NCBI RefSeq assembly: GCF_013426205.1
Contig: NC_089424.1
Span: forward strand, 2,542,001 to 2,606,000
DNA: 64,000 bases
Source of the DNA: Metarhizium brunneum
Taxonomy: Eukaryota > Ascomycota > Sordariomycetes > Hypocreales > Clavicipitaceae
Direction: 5' to 3'
Under the pieces are notes generated by a model that saw only the letters and a program-made list of their open reading frames with translations, was not told the origin of the DNA and ran no database searches. The translations under genes were made by a program, and so were the position numbers. Below, piece by piece: positions 1 to 13,553 of the stretch; the first letter of the stretch is position 1; every line of letters begins with the position of its first letter.

Positions 1-890
1 TGGCGGTATACACGCGAAGTGAACACTTCAAGACCTTCGAGGCGAAGGAGGCAAAGCGGCCAGCTCACATCTTCTCCATTAGCGAGAAGCGTATCTTGGA
101 GCTGTATCAGAGACACCAACGCGATGTGTTCTTACACAACAAGAATTATTTCATGAGAGCGTATCCCGACAAGATGCGATGGGACAGTTCAAACCTTGAC
201 CCCAGCCTGTTTTGGAGACGCGGGGTACAAATGGCTGCCATGAACTGGCAAAACACAGATACGGGCATGATGATCAATGAGGGCATGTTTGCAGACGAGA
301 AGGGCTGGGTTCTTAAACCGCCGGGATACCAAAGTTCCGATAAGTCGTCCGAATCCCACGACGATGCAACGCCCGGATCTAGATTAGATCTCCGCCTCAC
401 CATATTCGCCGGTCAAAATATCCCCACGGAAAGCGACGATTCGGGGGATGAACCACGAAGCGGCAGCGCCATCCGTCCCTACGTCAAAGTCACACTTCAT
501 GTAGAGAAATCTGAACTGGCCACTGGTAAGGAAATAAGCGAAAGTAACTACAAGAAGCGAATAGGTGCGGGAGCAACGAACAACCCCAAGTTCCCGGAAT
601 CTAAAAGGCACCTCGAATTTACTGGCATAACCAAGGTCGTTCCTGAGCTCAGTTTCGTCCGGTAAGCTTCTTCCCCCCCTTCCCCCCCGCTACTTTAGAA
701 CCAAATCCTAACTTTTGTCAGTTTTCGAATCGGTGACGACTCCCGCATGAGCACATCAGTATTGGCATGGGCTTGTATTCGTCTCGACCGCCTGCGTTCG
801 GGATATCGCTTCATTCCGCTGATGGATCTGGAAGGCGCTCCTATCCCCCGCGGTGCACTATATGTCAAAATTGAGAAATCACTCGTATAG
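1..890 (+). CDS. Phosphoinositide-specific phospholipase C, C-terminal part (5' truncated by window edge)
   Basis: Hydrolyses PIP2 to diacylglycerol and IP3 at the plasma membrane. The reading frame is already open at base 3. The visible part is the end of the catalytic Y-box, with motifs HIFSISEK and NPYFMRAYP-like HNKNYFMRAYPDKMRWDSSN, then the conserved WRRGVQMAAMNWQ and a GWVLKPPGY motif. A C2 domain follows, beginning near LRLTIFAGQ. One intron, 662-721 (60 nt, GT..CAG), joins FVR to FRIGDDS. The last exon (722-890) completes the C2 domain, which ends IEKSLV and TAG at 888-890. The X-box and any EF hands lie outside the window. The family assignment is firm; which fungal PLC isoform this is cannot be told from the fragment. 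Confidence 0.92.
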
Positions 891-3800
891 GCCCTTTACA
901 AGAGGCAGTGTACCCTTGCCCGATTTAAACATCATCTTATTCTGCATACTGTTCTTGAAGCCCGTCGTCACCGGCGGTAGAGTTACTGGAAAAACACACA
1001 AAGTCACACAACCTCTTCTAATCCGACATAATCACCAAGCAGTCCGCCAAGACCAACATATCGGGCGTTTCTTTCTTTCTCTTCTTTTCCTTTCCTTTTT
1101 TTTGTTGCTTTTTCCCGCTGTATACTTTTGAACGGTTCCTTCTTTGGAAAATTTCCGGACTGGGCGGATAGGCAAAGGCTGGGGAACAGTTTGACAGCCA
1201 TCAATTTGGTTCGCTTCGCATTGCATTTCATAGGCTGGTACGTGAACGGATACAGCCAGCCACAAGCTGAAAGAGAGTTTATTGTCTGAAAGAGCGGCCT
1301 TTTGCAGGGATTCTTCAACTATTAGCCCCCGGCAAGCTCATGCACATTGAATAATGGAATAGTAATCCCAAATTCCCGTTCCGCTAGCACTTTCAGCTGC
1401 GAGAATGTCAGCCTCAATACACTAAGAAGTGGAAGAGATGGCTCTCTTGCGTGTCTTTTTTTTCTGTTTTCTTTGCTTTTCCGTGCACAACAGCCACAAA
1501 TCACCCCTGCGCCCTCGGCGGCATCTCAAGCGGGAAAATACGCTGTAAATTGAACACGACGTCCTCCCCTGCCCCCCCATCGAAGAACGGAGTCTTAGAA
1601 GTAAAAACCGGGCTTTTGTTTCAAATGCAGTTTGCAATATTTCCGAGGCGCGATCGCCCAACAGGGTCGAGTCCCAGCCCCTTGGATCGGACCAAACTGG
1701 CGGTTCCCGAAGATTATCGCTACCTCAAGCTTGGGGTCACCGGGGGTGTACAGACCGGTACTTGTAAAACCAATCGATGCCCATGATGCGTCCAGAGGCT
1801 GTCTCGTGAAGAGCACAAAAAGGTCTATCCATTGCCCCCGGACGCTTCCGTTGCACCATGAACGACTAGGTCGATCCCGAGTCCCTGGTCTCGGTGCCTC
1901 CCTCCCCCTCGGGGGTACGCTTATAAATCCCTGATAGTACTTTGTTCCCTCATGTGCTTGGTAGTTCCAAAAGATCCGACATTTCCATCATCCTGTGGGC
2001 CATGGTCCCCAGACCAGTATCAATGTGTGACGATGGGGGAGACTGGGAAGACCTAGTCGACGGCGTTGGACGCCGGTCTCCCCGTACTACGGAATAGTTC
2101 CGGTTCGAAATATTTAGACGTCCAACGGCACCAGTGCCCCAGAGTAATAGTACTTCCTTGGCGACGGATATGGATTTCGTCCCGAGTACTCCGTACTTCC
2201 TTCTCGTACACGGAAGTAGCCGCAGCCATCTTTGCTTTTTATTCTAAGCTGCTTAAACACATACTAGACGTGGTCGGTATCGGCTTGCACGCTTTAACTC
2301 AATGGGGATGCGCAGGGGAAGACATTCGAGGACCGTGCCCCTCTGTGGTTCTATAGCTGGAGGAGTTTACTCAACGAGTACTGAGAAGAGTTGGTTACAT
2401 CATGCAATTTGGGGGGTGTTGTAACCCTCGGTCGCGTAAAATACTCAAGAGGCTTTCGAAAGAGAAGACGCCTAGGCCATGGTTCCCGCCTCTTGCTTAG
2501 CGTTCGGAATGTCTCAACTGTCAGACCCTACAAACTTTCTCGTTGTTTCTACGCTATTTTGCGGGACCACCCGTGTGAGCATGGCTAGACTAGTAGTAGT
2601 GCTACTACTATCATGGCCGAGAGCTACGATGTGACCGGGATGAACAATGAAGAATAGAGGCCAAGAGACTTAATTGAGTGTCATGGTGTGTGTGCTTTTG
2701 TGGTTCATTATTGGTTCCTGTGGATGATGACGTCGTACTTCCTACTTGAGGACCTGGTGCTACACGGTTCAACATACCAATGTAGGCAGGAGTTCCGATA
2801 CAACATCTAGGAGTAACAAGGCAGGGTTGGACGTTCATGAGCCTAGGAGTGGTCAACTGGCACTTGGCATTATCCTCACTCTTGTACTACATCAGAAGCC
2901 TTATCTGCAAGTACGTCAGAAGAACCGATTGCTAGCCCAATCCAAGATAAGAGGCACGGGTGAAGGAAGAACGAGACAAGGCTTCACTACGGAGATTAGG
3001 TGAGTTTGCTCCACTCCAGATCTGATACATGTTCAGCCCTCCCTTTGCATCATGGATCCAGTCTGCTACCATGTCTGAGAGGACTATGAACCGGTCAAGG
3101 CGGGAGAATAGACAAAACGCAGGTCTCGCAATAGGACCCGGCAAAATATACTGCCAATGTGTCTTTTCTCTTTCGAACCGAGTGATTATGTGTGTGACTG
3201 TGTTCATGCCTTGTCGCTGACTATTTGGCGGTGAAATGTCCCTAGTTCCATGCCCTGATGGGACGAGGACAGCCGGGCGGCGGGAAATATGTCTACTCTT
3301 TGCCCTCTCAGCGTGGTTCGTTGTGATTCTCAGTCTGTATGAGACAAGATGGGACAACAAGTGTTTAGCCATGGCTCGACAGACATATTAGGTCACTTCC
3401 TTTTTCGTTGTTTTGAGCAATGGTTTGACTTGGGATAATGTATCGCGGATGGCAAGTTGCTATACTACCATAAAGTTCGTTAGTTATTTACAGGGTATGA
3501 GGGATGGAGGCCACGGCCAGCATACCGTGGGAAAAAATTACATTTGGATGGTGCAATTTGATGCCCCCCCAGGAATGCTCCAGAGTCCAGATATACATAC
3601 ATACGTGCAACAAACCTAACACCTCCAATCCGAACACGGGGTAATGACCCAATTCCCAGAAAGCCATCGTTGATTCGCTCCCGTCTTGCTGGATCCGGAG
3701 GGGGAGCATACATACATATGCCAAGGTTACACCGCCGCCTATTCTATCCCATGAAGGCCTGGTGGGCAGTCTTGATGGGACCGACAAAATAATGCTAATG

Positions 3801-6800
3801 TGAAGATTGAGGCAAACCATGCCACTCCGACTGTCAAGTACTTATTGCATGCGCTTTTGGTCCTGTCAGAGAACCGAGATTCATTTCGACCATGCCATGA
3901 TGGGAGGGTTTCTGGGTACAACTTGTCGTATATTGATTGACAGTCAGAGCAAGCGCATCTGTCAGCAGCAGGACCATTGGGGTGTTTAGTGATATCTTAC
4001 TGTTGAGTAACCCAAAGTGCTAGTTCAGCCGGCTTCTGGACCGCTGATTCTGTTTCCTCTGTACGGAGCAGTCTCGAGGGACTTGTTCACAAACACGGCT
4101 ATTTCTTGTCATCGTGGTCACCTTGCAGATAGACGGTCGGTTTATGGAAGACTGAGACAGGAATTCCGGCATACCACGGTTCCGGGTCCACGTCCACAGA
4201 GCAGTTTCTGCTTCTTTTAATCAGTCGTAGAGTCTTCAAGAGACACCACACGTCGTCGCCCGTCATTTGGAACGGTTGAGCTGTGCCCGGATTTTTTGCG
4301 CCATCATCAGAGGGGTGGGCCTGAGGCCTCTGAATGTGACAGGTCATCTTGCAAACCTTGCAGACACGCCCACCCCCATCGTTACATTTTCCAAAACATT
4401 GGTGCCCAGCATGCGGCCTCACCCATGTGAGCTCCGGTGGTTTTGTGTGACCAATTGCTCCTCAAACGGACTCATCGTCTTTGTGCGGGAGAATGCTCGC
4501 TTGATGGGAAACGTAGACGTGACGAGCCGTACTGTTGGCGGACCAATCGACCGACTTCCAGTGTTTCATCTGCTCATTTCTCACAAGACGCGGTTGAATG
4601 TTGAATGATCAAACAACCAAGTTCGATCATGCATGCATCTGCTCGACGTGGCCCTCGGGCAAAATCAGCGCACGAATTCAAGTCATAATTGATCATATGT
4701 CCATGCCATTAGTGGTATTCTCCGGCTCATATGAGAGTTGACCAATCCTCTTCAAACAAGGACGTCCTGCCGTTTACATTATAGTCAAATTGGCAGCCAG
4801 GTGACTGAAAATGAGACGATACGTCGAACATCTCATTTAGTAGATAACTGAGTGTTTTCAATCCAAGGAAGAGTATGCATTCCGCTCTTATTCCAACAAA
4901 GAGAAAGATAACGGACAGGGGCGGCGTCTGTGCTCCAAGTGACCGAATACTTTCGGCCTTTTTCAATCATAGCTTCACGAGGCCAGATGTGACCCTTGGG
5001 AGCCAGAATCCTTGCTTCTCGATCGGTCTGGGTTTGTAGTTCATCTCGAGCCGTTCGCCATTATCGTAATCGCCTGTCAACGAAAATGACGTGTAACTCA
5101 ACCCGCCAATCGTCATATATGGATCTTCCATACTTGAGATAGTGGAGGAACTAGGACAGCACTAGAGTGCGTCTGACACGGTATTGTGACAGAAAAAAAG
5201 CCCACTTGCCTCTCCTGCTACGGATGTCAGAGGCTTCCCAGTCTGCTGGGAGCGAGCTAAGTGAACGACAACATCTCAACTAGGACCGCAGAGCTAAACG
5301 CTCCGACGTTGCAACAGCGGATTTAGCGACGCCTCCGATCGAGCTAAGATGCGTGACGGCATGTAATCGCGGATTCTGCACCACATCGATGGCAGACGCC
5401 ACTCTCCGCATCATGGAAATGGCTGTATTGGTTGGTTGCCCGACATTTCTGTGGCCTTGTCCCGACTGAAGAGCCTTGTCAGAATGCATATTTCTCTTCG
5501 GGGTGGTTGACATGTTGTTGTATTACTTCTGATAATGCAACCGGGAGGTTAGGATTGGCTGATAGAGCTGTTAGAATATCGGGAAGAGCCATGCTCACCA
5601 CAATCGTCTGTATCCGTGAGCGTGCACAGTGCTGGAAGAGCCGAATCTAGAAAATGGCACAAGCACGATATTGTTACTTACCATAGTCAACGTTCTCCGG
5701 ATGCTGAGAAACACGAATTACTAGATGAACTAGCCCATGCCTTGAAGATTGGCTGCGTCATGACTTGGCGGCACTGTCGTAAACATTTTTCACCCCCGTG
5801 TTTTCCTTTCGTACTGCCCAAAAAAATCACAGGGTTGCCGTGTTCTCAAATACTAGTAAGCTAGTAACCACACTTCTATAAACATCTTCCATGTCGGCTC
5901 AAAATACGCTACGCTTAACGTGTCAAGAGTCGCCAGCACCAAGTCCTACAGGCCCGTCTGCTGTGGATACCCGGTCGGAGAAAAAGAAACACTAGCACAG
6001 GGATTTGGTTGCAAAAAATTTAAAAAAAAAATTTTTTTTATAAAAAAAAAAAAGTCAAAATATCAATTATGGATTTCTCGTTGGACCGTAATGTTCGAAC
6101 CTGGTCTAGCTTAAGCTTTTGTAGATTGTACAACGTGTATATGCGGAAGGAGCAAGACAAAGGCCAGCTGCAACACCAGCCAAGATCGCGATAGTGGCGT
6201 CGGGGACATGTCAAGAGGTAGTATGAGCGGAGGGGTGTCATGTTTGCACATACCAGGGTTTAGCATGATAACACGCCAGACAGGCTATTTGGGACCAAGG
6301 GCAATTTTGAGCACTGACGGCATTGAGTCCGGTTGCAATTGCCATTTCACGAAGATATGCTGTGTATTCTCACCAAGAGTGGGTATATTATTCTCTGCAG
6401 GTTTCACAGAGTTCTCCAAATCAAAATCGAGTTAACGAATCTATTGCTTGAAAGTCTCATGTAGAGTATTCATATTTTCGTAAAGGGGCTGGATTCCGCT
6501 TCGACACATAGAGGCGCTTTATAGCCAAATGTTAGCAGTGTCTGAGCACCATAATCGGACAGCAAGTCGATATATGGCCACCAAAAGCGACGGTGGCCTA
6601 TCTTCACAAGAAATGACATTCTCCTGAGAAGAAATTCCATTAACATTCGGGATTTGCTGTCGTCAGCAAACGGGATATGCAGCCCTGGGACTAATGCAGG
6701 TGTACCAAGTGATGCAGCTATGCATGCACCGCATGGGCCTCGCATTTGCGCCGGTTCGCCGTCTGTTTGACAAGACATTCCGGGGCCGACATCGTGCTAT

Positions 6801-9800
6801 CCTTGGACAACAGGTTGGCGGCACTCTTTGACCAGGATCGCGATGACTTTAGGCCCCTAACCGTATAGCGCAGACGGAGTAGTAGCTCGCGTGCCACTGG
6901 TCTTTGTCGAGCGACGTTACATGGCATCCAAATTTCCAAATCGACTATTATATGTTATCGTTTGTGGCCTAGGATTGGCGAAAACGAATGCATCTCAATG
7001 TGTGTAAGGCCGAAGAGCCTGTCAGACATTGTACGGCAGTGCTGGCGAGCGGCACGGGTTCGTTGCAAACGTCATGAATCTGTCCAAGCGGACTAAGTGT
7101 CTCGGAAGCTGTATTTTGACAGCAAAAACGCACCGGTAATCGAGATTAATCAAGAGCACAGATCCAGAAACGGCCAATGTGCAGATTAAATTGACACCGT
7201 GCATCACATATGGACCTTTGATGGGCATAATAATGCCAGGTTCTTGCCATGCCCCAGTCCGTGGCTCCTTCGATACATTGAACACGGCGAACCACTCTGA
7301 CTGGTAAATGAACTTCACAAAACTACCGGGTTACATGTTAGTGACGAGAATTGGTGTCTCTGTGTGGTATTACGAGTACTCGATAGAGAGAATAGGAGAC
7401 TTTTCGAGTCCGGACTCCCTATTTTGTACATACCATGCCATGGAGTCTCCCGAAAGGCGCACCCGAGGTTGGTGCATCCCATCGCAGAGCACCTCAGCCA
7501 AAAAGAAGCGTTCGATAATTTTTCGATATTCGAAACAGGCTTGCATGCCAGTCAGAGAACCACAACTTAGCGGCAAGCCGACGGCAGGCAATCGTGAAGC
7601 CTAGTGTGGAAGCCATCGGCGCCACACCCCTGAAGCTGAAAAAAGCATCAGGTCCTGTCTGGTGCCATTTCTTTCTCTCGCTTTTGGCCTTGTAATGGAA
7701 AGGAAAGGAGACTAATGGTCAAAAAACGGCCTATGCAGATGGGGAGCAGCGTGGAGTCGTTTGTTGCTCGTGAGGAAACACGACATCTCATTCCTTCTTT
7801 CGCCTTCCTTCCAACGTCGGTGGGGTAGATGTTGGTATGACAGGACTGGGGGTTTGGGGAAAGCACGAAGCAACAGAACAGGGACCCCACTGGCTTGGCG
7901 ACGTTCGCGAGGTTAGCTATCACGGAAGCGTGCTGTCAACGCTATGGAGTAATCTGTAAGTATTGTACGGAGTACTCCGCACATGCTTCGACTTCGTCTG
8001 ACGGTAAAGCATTCTGCCAGCCATGGTGCACTGAGCGGTTGCTTTGGCAGTGTAGCAAGGTCACTAGTCTGTCAGCTTTAAAAGACAGCCTCTGCGTTGA
8101 TGAAGATTGGAACTAAAAATAGACTAAGAGACATCCACTCTGAAGAAAAAGATCATCTTCGTTGCAAGGCACAGGGTTACCTACGAAGTACTAGTATTAG
8201 GCGCCTAGTACTCTGTACTGTACCTACTTTATACCTGTAGGTATCGGGTCTACATTGACCGTTATTCCGTGCAAGTGCCAAAGTGTTGCCAGGCTAAGTC
8301 TGCATTGCCGCACAGAACTGCCCTGACGCGACTGGAAACAGCAACCACCGCCTCCGGTCTTGCTTCTTGCATGGACGTCGCATGTAAGAACTTTCGCATG
8401 CTACCGACCAACTGCTCAATGCCTGGTACCTCCCTAAAAAGTTACGCTCGGGCGGCGCCTGCCTCATGCACCAGCCAGCCAGGGGTGGCTGTCGGTCGGC
8501 AAGGCAGGTGTCCATTGCAGATGGCAGGAAGGGTGAAGCACAAATGCAATGGGATTTCGCAATCCTAGTATGGAGAAAAAAAACAAATACCATATCGTAC
8601 GTTTCTTCTGTTGCGCAAACCCCGGCGCCACATCCGGGGTGTTTCTCCCCTCCAGACATGCATGAGAATTGCGCGTCACCCAGAAGCCAAAACCTGTCCA
8701 ACTATCCTCGTTGCGCCCCCGTCGGATCGTCAAACTTTGGTCCCGTCGAGTTCAGTCCATCGTATCGATACTCATACTGAGAATAGAAGAAAATCCCAAT
8801 AGGTCTCGATCCCTAACTCGTCATCATGCTAGCCGCTCGGCTTTGGGGCTCCAAAAGCAAAGTCTCCAACATATCGCATCCTGGCCTGCTGTGGCATCGC
8901 TGTGGCATCCCTGCTTAGCCTTGTGCCCCCGTCACCCAACCAGTTGGTCCGGAAAGTTAGGAAGACAGTTCCATAGGCTCAACCGATGTGGCTAGCATTG
9001 ACAGTCCAGCCATATCGAGCTAATAAGGACCAATGATCAATTGATGGGGGCTGCAACAGCAAATGCACAGGCACCGCACCCTGGTCCCTCCAGTCTGCGG
9101 TGGTCTGCAGGTCTCTAGACCTGCGTTTGCAAATCCAGCACCCAAGCACCCAGTCGACAGCGTTCTGCGTTTTGCGTCACCACCGTCGTTTGATGATGAA
9201 CATCTTGTCCACGATGAACCAATTGGCGGACATCGACACTGACATGCCCGCCACAACCAACAAGACATCCCCATTAGCCCCAGCTAGCTTATCCGGTAGT
9301 CGGGCTCACGGCTCCTGCAAGATTGAAGACGACTCACCTTTCTCCCGGACAAGCCAACCGAAAACCAACCGAGAATACACTCCTCCTCCGTCCCCAGGAT
9401 ACGCCCCTCCCATGTCTCTCCATCCAGGACGGCCCATGTTGCTCCGCAAATGTTTTTCAAGGGCGAGAGGTGCCACCAATGCCACTCTCTTCCGGCCCGT
9501 ACACGCCCCCAGCGCCCCCGATGGCCGAACAGTGGCAGCGTCTTCCAGCGTCTCAGACTTGATATGACAGGTCTGCTCATGGTTTTCCCGTCCAGCACCA
9601 GTCCGCCTATCGATCACCAGATGTCAGAACCAGTCTAAGTTCATATTAGCACACAGCACTGACACAGCTTTAGCCCGGTAACCAGAATGGTTGTTTCCGC
9701 CCATTCCCGCTTTACTCAGTTCCCTGATCATCGACTGTGCATCGGAGTTATTCACTTACACCCCTACCTTGTTACTCACTCGTCAACCTTGTTTTCTCTT

Positions 9801-10047
9801 CATTCATATCATATTCGTGACCTGAAAAAACTATAAATATTCACGGTTACCGCGCCTTTTCCAAAATCTTCATCCATCCACCAGAGGTACTATCAAGGGA
9901 ACGCAATATTCCGAACCCACTTCGACCTTCTCGACTTTGTTGACCAACATTGTGCAATCCTGACCTAATCGTTTCAACCTATCACACGACCTCATCTGAC
10001 TTTATACAAAGTGTCCTCTTGCTGCCATCCCTTAACTGCTTCGCAAA
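891..10047. other. Gene-poor stretch of about 9.2 kb, no supported gene
   Basis: Short open frames occur on both strands. None shows a recognisable domain, consistent fungal splice sites or sustained GC-rich third positions. There is a poly-A/poly-T tract near 6016-6053, a TACTCCGTA motif at about 2188, one at about 7968, and a (TAG)n/(CTA)n hairpin at about 2589-2611. An open frame at 9190-9567 has somewhat coding-like codon use at first, but no domain and no clear continuation. A decayed gene or transposon could be hidden here and would need homology searching. Confidence 0.6.
9832..9838 (+). promoter_or_regulatory. TATA-like element upstream of the small cysteine-motif gene
   Basis: A TATAAATA sequence lies about 210 nt upstream of the ATG at 10048. 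It sits in an AT-richer patch and is followed by a pyrimidine-rich leader. It is placed by sequence and position only. Confidence 0.3.
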
Positions 10048-10359
10048 ATGGTCCTGCATAGCAATCCCCTTCGCGGTGACGAGTCCACTCCTTCATCGAT
10101 TTCCCTGGGCTGGAATGTCATCATCAATCGCACTGCTACACCAGACCCTGTTGATATCGATGACATCATCAGCTACGGAGCTCAGGTTCGTGTAGACTGG
10201 CGGCTAGAATATTTTCTATGGTATAGGAAAGCATATGGCTAACTATTGAGGTAGATTCCTGGTACCAGATGCCCAACTTGCGCTCTTAAGGGAAAGGAAG
10301 TGTGGGTTATTCCTGGCAGGAATTGCGGCTATTGTGGCACGCCATGCGATGCTCACTGA
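10048..10359 (+). CDS. Small two-exon protein with CxxC / CxxCxxxC motifs (80 aa)
   Basis: Exon 1 is 10048-10185 (46 codons), the intron is 10186-10254 (69 nt, GT..TAG, branch site GCTAAC at about 10238), and exon 2 is 10255-10359 (34 codons plus TGA). The predicted protein has no signal peptide. Its C-terminal third holds CPTC and CGYCGTPC, spaced so that the cysteines could bind one zinc ion as a small zinc ribbon. The support is the well-formed intron with the frame continuing through it, and the clustering of all cysteines in exon 2. I do not recognise the family. A GTGAGT directly after the stop suggests a possible 3'UTR intron. It stands alone in a gene-poor region. It could be a lineage-specific small protein or a non-coding transcript with a chance ORF. 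Confidence 0.5.
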
Positions 10360-13206
10360 GTGAGTATAGCATATTGACTTGTGAAGTTGCCGCGCGACTT
10401 CTACCGGATTTTAGAATGGCATTAATGCGAGTGTAAGATGGCGAGACGTCGCCTTCTGGGCAAGGCAAACGGTACAATACTGGGTTTTCTTTCTCACAAT
10501 TCTCCAGTTCCTTTACTGGGCTCAGAATTCTTCGTCTTCATCATTGCAGTCAGGGTTCGCAGCCGGTCAACGACGATGGATTATAATGTATTTGGCGCGG
10601 AACGCGCCGTGACGGCTCCTTCTCGCCAACGTCAAACGAACTCAGGCTCTGCTTCAATCATCCCCCCCTTTGGGCTTCTGCCAACCGCTGTACACAATTG
10701 GACCGAAGTTTTTTTCTGTCTATTTTCCCCTTTTCTCTTCGTTTCCCCTCTGTTCCCCTTCTCCTTTATTTTTCTTTGGAAACTATATTTGGCCCCGCCA
10801 GATGGATCGGAGTTGGGCCGATCAGGCAAATTTAGCCTTCTTCGCTTGGGAAGGCATGTTTCATGTCGAGCTGAATTACCGACTTGGTCAGGGGCTAGAG
10901 ATATCATATCCTAGGGCAAGGGTCTTTCACGCTAAGAGTTAACGGTTGCAGACTCATCATACATACTATTTTAATTTTGGCACAGCAAATACACGGTACG
11001 GCGCAATGGGAAATCGGAGTAACAGGTATATAGATTGGAGGGCGTTAGTGTGCTAGCACATGCTGTTCGAAATGTAGGAAAGATCAAGGAAACCGGCAAA
11101 GCTATGATGGGATTGGGAAAAGGTTAAATTGAACGACTCCATTTCTGTGCCACATGACCTATAGGCTACGTGCCTTCGCCGGCGCAGGTGAATGCAGTCC
11201 TCACTCGCTGAAAGTCTAACACATATTGGCCCACTAAAACCATGCCGGCAGTGAACAATTCTTGGGAGTCGGTATGGGGTAGTTCAGCTGGGAACCTTAC
11301 TGGTAAATCCGCCCACCCACCAACTCACTATAATATTGATGTATTACGTTCAGATCTGCATGAGCCTAGAGTTGGCTATCGATCGGGACACTTGCCCAGT
11401 CGCTACATTTAACCGATACTCTGTTTACTAATCGATAAGTGGTTGAATGTCCAGTCTTGTAAGACACCTGTAGTACAATGTGCTTTGCAGGCGGTCCGAG
11501 TTGCATGTTAATACTAACCTAATTACAGCTCCAACCAGTATTGGAAACTCCTACAAAAAAAACCCCCCCCAACCAACCAGCCGCTCTAATTGGTGGCGTA
11601 ACCACTGGGTTAGGGCTTGAGGTACATACAAACTCACGGTAACGTGGAGAATGGGAAAAGGGGAATAGCCTGGTGAAACGCGGGCCCTTTGGCGTATTAC
11701 AGGAGGGAAACAAAGATGGTGTAACTGTGTGATGATATTGACTTGCAGCGGTTACTGGGACAGACTGGTAGAATGACGTTGTTCGAATTGTCAGGCCACG
11801 GGACTGCGAACATATTAGCGCTGCAAGAAACTAGTAGTACTACTAGTAGTAGTATAATGTTTTGTTTTCGCTTCGACCTGGTAATGCCGTTGCAAAGGGG
11901 GGGCCGGTGGCTGAAGTTTTGGTCAGGCTTTTTATTGACTCATCATCTTTACGGCAAAATGCCCTTACGGGGGAATGTGTCGTCATGCTTGGCCGCAAAC
12001 CTGTTCAGATAACCACTCTGTATCATGCTGGCCAAGCGTCCATTTGAGATATACCGTGCGGCCCTGGCCGTCTCCAGGCTTCAACATTCGCTTCGCGAGA
12101 GTTTAGATGAAGGTCCTGAGGCGCAAAAACTTCGTCTCTGCCAGCAGGTCGTATGTACTTTTGTCGGCGGGCAATATTGGCGAGATGGTGTGTGGGTCCA
12201 TCCCAGGTCTTTGTAATATCTTCAGATGAAAATGTGATATGAGCAGGGTTGCCGCAAATTTTCGGAGGAAACACGTCACGGATAAGAGTGAGAATTCCAT
12301 ACAGATGCCCAGCTTTGCTTGCCAAGTCCTTTGCGAAAAGGGGGACTGTGTTGGGGCGGTGAAGGACTAGAAGCAGTCCTACGACCTCAGCGTGAGATCG
12401 GGCCGTGTTGGCTTGGGGCAGACTTTTCTCTTGCTAAGAACAGTGCCATCTTGACGACGAGACTATGCCTGGTGTGCTGACGTAAAAAAGCCGAAAGTTT
12501 GGCTTCGAGCCTTACGAGAGAAATGGGAGCAGACGCCAGGTTTCTGACCTTGGTCTCCGTGACTGTTGTTTTATCAGATTATTTAACTCGGTATCCAAAC
12601 TATTTCGACACCTCATGTGATTTCGTCCTCCGGAAGGGACCTTGCCGCCAGCACGGTTACCAGGATTCGTCAAGTGCAAGGCGTATGAGACATCTCAGCA
12701 TGACGTTGTGTCATGTATGACCCAAGCATGCAGAAGGCGGAGGAGTGTTTGCAGTAACGGTTTTATAATGGTATTCTCGAATTTGCCAAAGAGCCGAGAG
12801 CCAATGCTGAACAATGCTAGCGTTGTACGACGCGACACGTCTGGAACCATGCGGGCGGCCAACGGCGAATGAGCAATGACACATCATGTGAGGAAGAGGC
12901 TGCTTGTCAACCTGGTCTTTGGGATGGCGGTTAACAGATCCACAGATCTGATCGAAAGCACACTGACCAGCAATTAATTATTTATACTACCCATACATAT
13001 TCACATGAACCTTGTACATAGACCCTGTAAGTGCAACTCTGGCCAGGGTTGAAGAGGGTGGGAATTCGGGTCCTGTAAGGTCAGGGTCGTGCATGAAGAA
13101 GTGTTGGCGGGCTTGCGTCCCTCCCAACAGTCTGGTTCACTGAAAACGTACCTGGTGGAAGTGACGAATGGTAGCATCTTGTATGGGCTGAGATCAGCTG
13201 CCGTCC

Positions 13207-13224
13207 TTTTTTTTTTTTTTTTTT
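13207..13224. repeat. Poly-T tract (18 nt)
   Basis: An uninterrupted run of 18 T, flanked by CCG and GGTGTG. It is a simple homopolymer of the kind left by slippage or by the 3' end of a retroposed sequence. No retroposed gene is recognisable next to it. Confidence 0.9.
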
Positions 13225-13529
13225 GGTGTGGTCAATAGTTTCCATCCCTGCCACTCCGTAATACTCCAACCTCGGCGTTCGCAGTAACGTTGCCAAGTCG
13301 CCGTGGAACTGAAAACAGACCACTTAAGGTTAATCCCACCGACCCCGAGCTCGGTCGGCACTTGTATCCAGATGAGGAAAGACGGGCGCTTTTGATATCG
13401 AAAAACTGCGGCCAAGGCGGACGAGAGTATACATATTGTAACAGAGTCTGATCAAGAAGAACTCTCGTGTGTACTTGGACAATGTGATTGTGGAATAATG
13501 ACAGAGGTGGATTCTCCATGTTTACCAGT

Positions 13530-13553
13530 AAGTACCTACCTAGGTAGGTACTT
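13530..13553. repeat. Perfect 24-bp palindrome
   Basis: The left half AAGTACCTACCT is followed directly by its reverse complement AGGTAGGTACTT, with no spacer. It lies 0.6 kb upstream of the LYC1-like gene. It could be a cruciform-forming remnant of an inverted repeat or a dimeric protein-binding site; nothing else in the sequence decides between these. Confidence 0.85.

Noticed and set aside
4099..4422. Minus-strand frame with several cysteines (CFGKC, CKVCKMTC)
   Set aside because: Looks briefly like a zinc motif but has no ATG near its start, no family match and no supporting introns.
6080..6110. GTTCGAACC string considered as a tRNA T arm
   Set aside because: Flanking bases do not pair into a T stem and no anticodon or acceptor arm can be built around it.
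4727..7591. Series of minus-strand frames considered as a broken transporter or transposon gene
   Set aside because: No family motif (Walker, integrase, reverse transcriptase, transposase) could be found in any frame and the pieces do not join through plausible splice sites.
9190..9567. Open frame starting MMNILSTMNQ with Pro-rich centre
   Set aside because: Codon use is passable at first but no domain is visible and all three plus frames are open at the 3' end, which suggests composition and not coding. Kept only as a note in the intergenic entry.
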